The position numbers were made by a program, and so were the translations under genes. Below, piece by piece: positions 7,644 to 8,580 of a stretch of 8,580 nucleotides of DNA. Origin of the DNA: CAYGZM01 sp964354365 (lineage in GTDB: Bacteria > Planctomycetota > Phycisphaerae > Sedimentisphaerales > Anaerobacaceae); contig CAYGZM010000158.1 in NCBI GenBank assembly GCA_964354365.1, forward strand, positions 1-8,580, in the 5' to 3' direction. Numbering within the stretch: the stretch's first letter is position 1; every line of letters begins with the position of its first letter. The notes under the pieces are model-generated. The model was not told where the DNA came from and made no database searches. It worked only from the letters and a program-made list of their open reading frames with translations.

Positions 7644-8054
7644 CTAATCGTAAGTTTTGCTCGGATCGTAGGTCTTCTCAGCGACAAACTCGAGTTTTTT
7701 TGCAGCGTCTTTGCTTATGGCCCGATAAAAACACGATTGATAGCCGACGTGGCATTGGCCTGCATCAACGGTCACTTTCAGAATGAGACAATCCTGGTCG
7801 CAATCGACCAGAATCTGCTGCACCTTCTGGAGATGTCCGCTTTGTTCGCCCTTTTTCCATAGTCTCCGCCGTGATCTGCTGAAATATGTGGCGTAGCCAG
7901 TTCGAATAGTCTGATCGAGCGATTCCTGGTTCATATAGGCGACCATAAGGATTTGTCCTGTCGCCGCATCCTGCGCAATGGCCATGATCAGCCCGTTTTC
8001 GTCGAATCTTGGACTGAAATCAAGGCCTTCCTCGATAAACTTGCTTACGCCCAC
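7644..8054 (-). CDS. hisI: Phosphoribosyl-AMP cyclohydrolase
   Basis: This cytosolic enzyme catalyses the third step of histidine biosynthesis, opening the adenine ring of phosphoribosyl-AMP to give ProFAR. At 136 residues it is a normal-length monofunctional HisI with no fused HisE domain. Family motifs are complete: 'VAYMNQES' (38-45), 'YFSRSRRRLWKKGEQSGH' (57-74), 'VDCDQDCLILKV' (83-94) and 'CHVGYQSCFYR' (101-111). Asp84, Asp86 and Asp88 fit the magnesium site, and Cys85, Cys101 and Cys108 the zinc site. The start is a GTG at 8054, chosen because AGGAGG lies 8 nt upstream and no in-frame ATG is near. No other his gene adjoins it, so it is an orphan locus rather than part of a his operon in this window. 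A MITE-like element begins about 30 bp upstream, and I could not find a convincing promoter for it. Confidence 0.95.
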   Translation of the reverse strand: MGVSKFIEEGLDFSPRFDENGLIMAIAQDAATGQILMVAYMNQESLDQTIRTGYATYFSRSRRRLWKKGEQSGHLQKVQQILVDCDQDCLILKVTVDAGQCHVGYQSCFYRAISKDAAKKLEFVAEKTYDPSKTYD

Positions 8055-8062
8055 GTCTATGG

Positions 8063-8068
8063 CCTCCT
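8063..8068 (-). promoter_or_regulatory. hisI: Ribosome binding site of hisI
   Basis: The minus strand reads AGGAGG, 8 nt before the GTG at 8054. It decides the non-ATG start. Confidence 0.85.
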
Positions 8069-8087
8069 AAATCAATACTCATAAGGC

Positions 8088-8113
8088 TTCTGCAAAATTG
8101 CAGGGTAGGCCTA
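8088..8113 (+). repeat. Left terminal inverted repeat
   Basis: Pairs with 8228-8253 in reverse complement. The only mismatch is 8105/8236; 8109/8232 is a G-T pair. Confidence 0.85.
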
Positions 8114-8117
8114 CTTA

Positions 8118-8152
8118 GAAAAGAAAAAATCGTTTGTTGATTTTTTCTTTTC
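8118..8152. repeat. Internal hairpin 1 of the element
   Basis: A perfect 14-bp inverted repeat: GAAAAGAAAAAATC (8118-8131) and its complement (8139-8152), around a 7-nt loop. Pairing can extend to 8114/8156 with one mismatch. One arm is nearly all purine. Confidence 0.85.
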
Positions 8153-8186
8153 AAGGGCAATTTATTGTCTCGTAATCGCTTGGGTA

Positions 8187-8226
8187 ATTATTGAAGAAAA
8201 TCATAAAAGAGATTTTCTTCAACAAT
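8187..8226. repeat. Internal hairpin 2 of the element
   Basis: Arms 8187-8202 and 8211-8226 pair over 16 positions with one mismatch (8190/8223), around an 8-nt loop. The core is TTGAAGAAAATC/GATTTTCTTCAA. Confidence 0.85.
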
Positions 8227-8227
8227 A

Positions 8228-8253
8228 TAGGTCTAACCTGCAATTTTGCAGAA
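8228..8253 (-). repeat. Right terminal inverted repeat
   Basis: Reverse complement of 8088-8113. Together the two arms close a structure that carries both internal hairpins and about 30 unpaired bases (8157-8186). Confidence 0.85.
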
Positions 8254-8273
8254 CTCATAATACTCATAGCTGC

Positions 8274-8302
8274 TTGCCAGGGTAGGTTTTAACTGCTATT
8301 AT
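8274..8302 (+). promoter_or_regulatory. Sigma-70-type promoter for the flippase-family gene
   Basis: TTGCCA (8274-8279) and TATTAT (8297-8302) each match consensus at 5 of 6 positions and are separated by 17 bp. Transcription would begin near 8309, leaving a leader of about 27 nt before the GTG at 8336. It starts 6 bp beyond the right direct repeat of the MITE-like element. Confidence 0.65.
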
Positions 8303-8335
8303 CGGCAAAAACAAGGTCATATTTAAGAGAAAGTT

Positions 8336-8580
8336 GTGTCAGTGGCTGACGGCAAGCCCAATAAGAGAAGGCAAATACTGGTGGCGCTTCGCACTGTCGT
8401 GGTCGTCGTTGGCGTCATTGCCGGGGCGGTTTGGCTCTCTAAAGAGGGCAGATGGGCGGAGCTAAAGGCAATTTTCGCCCGGATGAATATGTGGGTTTTT
8501 GCGTGCACGCTGGGTATTTTCTCCTTCAGCCAGATTATGGTAGGCCTTCGTTGGTGGCTTCTGCTGCGGACTCAGGGTAT
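8336..8580 (+). CDS. Lysylphosphatidylglycerol synthase/flippase TM-family protein, N-terminal part (3' truncated)
   Basis: The frame runs off the right edge after 81 codons. The in-frame TAA at 8324 limits the start to GTG 8336 (favoured, GAG 6 nt upstream in AAGAGAAAG) or GTG 8342. The product begins with a basic cytosolic tail (KPNKRRQ), then a membrane segment (about residues 17-34, 'LRTVVVVVGVIAGAVWL'), a short link 'SKEGRWAELKAIFARMNMW', and a second membrane segment ending in 'GLRWWLLLRTQG'. The 'RW..LLR' motif after the second helix, and the spacing of the two helices, are typical of the family containing YbhN, AglD and the membrane domain of MprF (UPF0104). Members are linked to lipid aminoacylation or polyprenyl-lipid transport and often sit with glycosyltransferase genes. 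The substrate cannot be told from this fragment. It is transcribed divergently from hisI. Confidence 0.72.
   Translation, partial: MSVADGKPNKRRQILVALRTVVVVVGVIAGAVWLSKEGRWAELKAIFARMNMWVFACTLGIFSFSQIMVGLRWWLLLRTQG

Larger units (their letters stand above)
8074..8268. mobile_element. MITE-like inverted-repeat element with flanking direct repeats
   Basis: A 175-bp AT-rich segment (8084-8258) is flanked by perfect 10-bp direct repeats AATACTCATA (8074-8083 and 8259-8268), which look like a target-site duplication. Its ends are inverted repeats of 26 positions (8088-8113 against 8228-8253), with one mismatch and one G-T pair and the core TTCTGCAAAATTGCAGG. Two further hairpins lie inside. It has no room for a transposase, so it would be a non-autonomous derivative. 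The exact duplication is uncertain because ACTCATA occurs twice in tandem at the right end. The alternative is a structured RNA or a protein-binding region of the divergent promoters. Confidence 0.55.

Noticed and set aside
7586..7862. Plus-strand open frames opposite the 3' half of hisI
   Set aside because: They are antisense to a gene with all HisI catalytic motifs, and they have no ribosome binding site or recognisable domain.
8118..8152. Hairpin as an intrinsic terminator
   Set aside because: The stem is almost pure A-T and is followed by CAAGGG on the plus strand and by CTAAGTAGG on the minus strand, so there is no separate U-run after a GC-rich stem.

Overview
The window most likely comes from a planctomycete of the Phycisphaerae type, probably a Sedimentisphaerales-like lineage. 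This rests on the giant secreted protein. It combines GEVED-type domains, repeated 'ADDF.C ... H.WGS.' modules and a dockerin-like C-terminal repeat ending in 'DLN.LAANWKKK', a mix I associate with that group. The assignment is from memory of those families, not from a search.

Layout from left to right. (1) 2-622, plus strand: the C-terminal third of a CcmF-type cytochrome c haem lyase, entering from outside the window. (2) 623-891: a short convergent gap with a perfect 13-bp GC-rich hairpin that probably terminates the minus-strand gene. (3) 892-7251, minus strand: one very large exported protein of 2119 residues that fills about three quarters of the window. It has a signal peptide, five diverged copies of a planctomycete surface module, two GEVED-like domains, an embedded C39/papain-like cysteine peptidase domain and a recently duplicated dockerin-like tail. 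(4) 7252-7643: a non-coding stretch holding the ribosome binding site, a long leader, a candidate promoter for the giant gene and a candidate terminator for hisI. (5) 7644-8054, minus strand: complete hisI (phosphoribosyl-AMP cyclohydrolase, histidine biosynthesis). (6) 8055-8335: an AT-rich gap dominated by a 175-bp element with 26-bp inverted ends, two internal hairpins and 10-bp flanking direct repeats, resembling a MITE. (7) 8336-8580, plus strand: the start of a membrane protein of the lysylphosphatidylglycerol synthase/flippase (YbhN/AglD-like) family, preceded by a good sigma-70-type promoter and cut by the window edge.

The genes do not form one pathway. They look like independent transcription units: cytochrome c maturation, a secreted surface or matrix protein, a stand-alone histidine gene and a membrane-lipid protein. 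The parts that deserve attention are the nested peptidase and repeat architecture of the giant protein, and the small inverted-repeat element between the divergent hisI and flippase genes.
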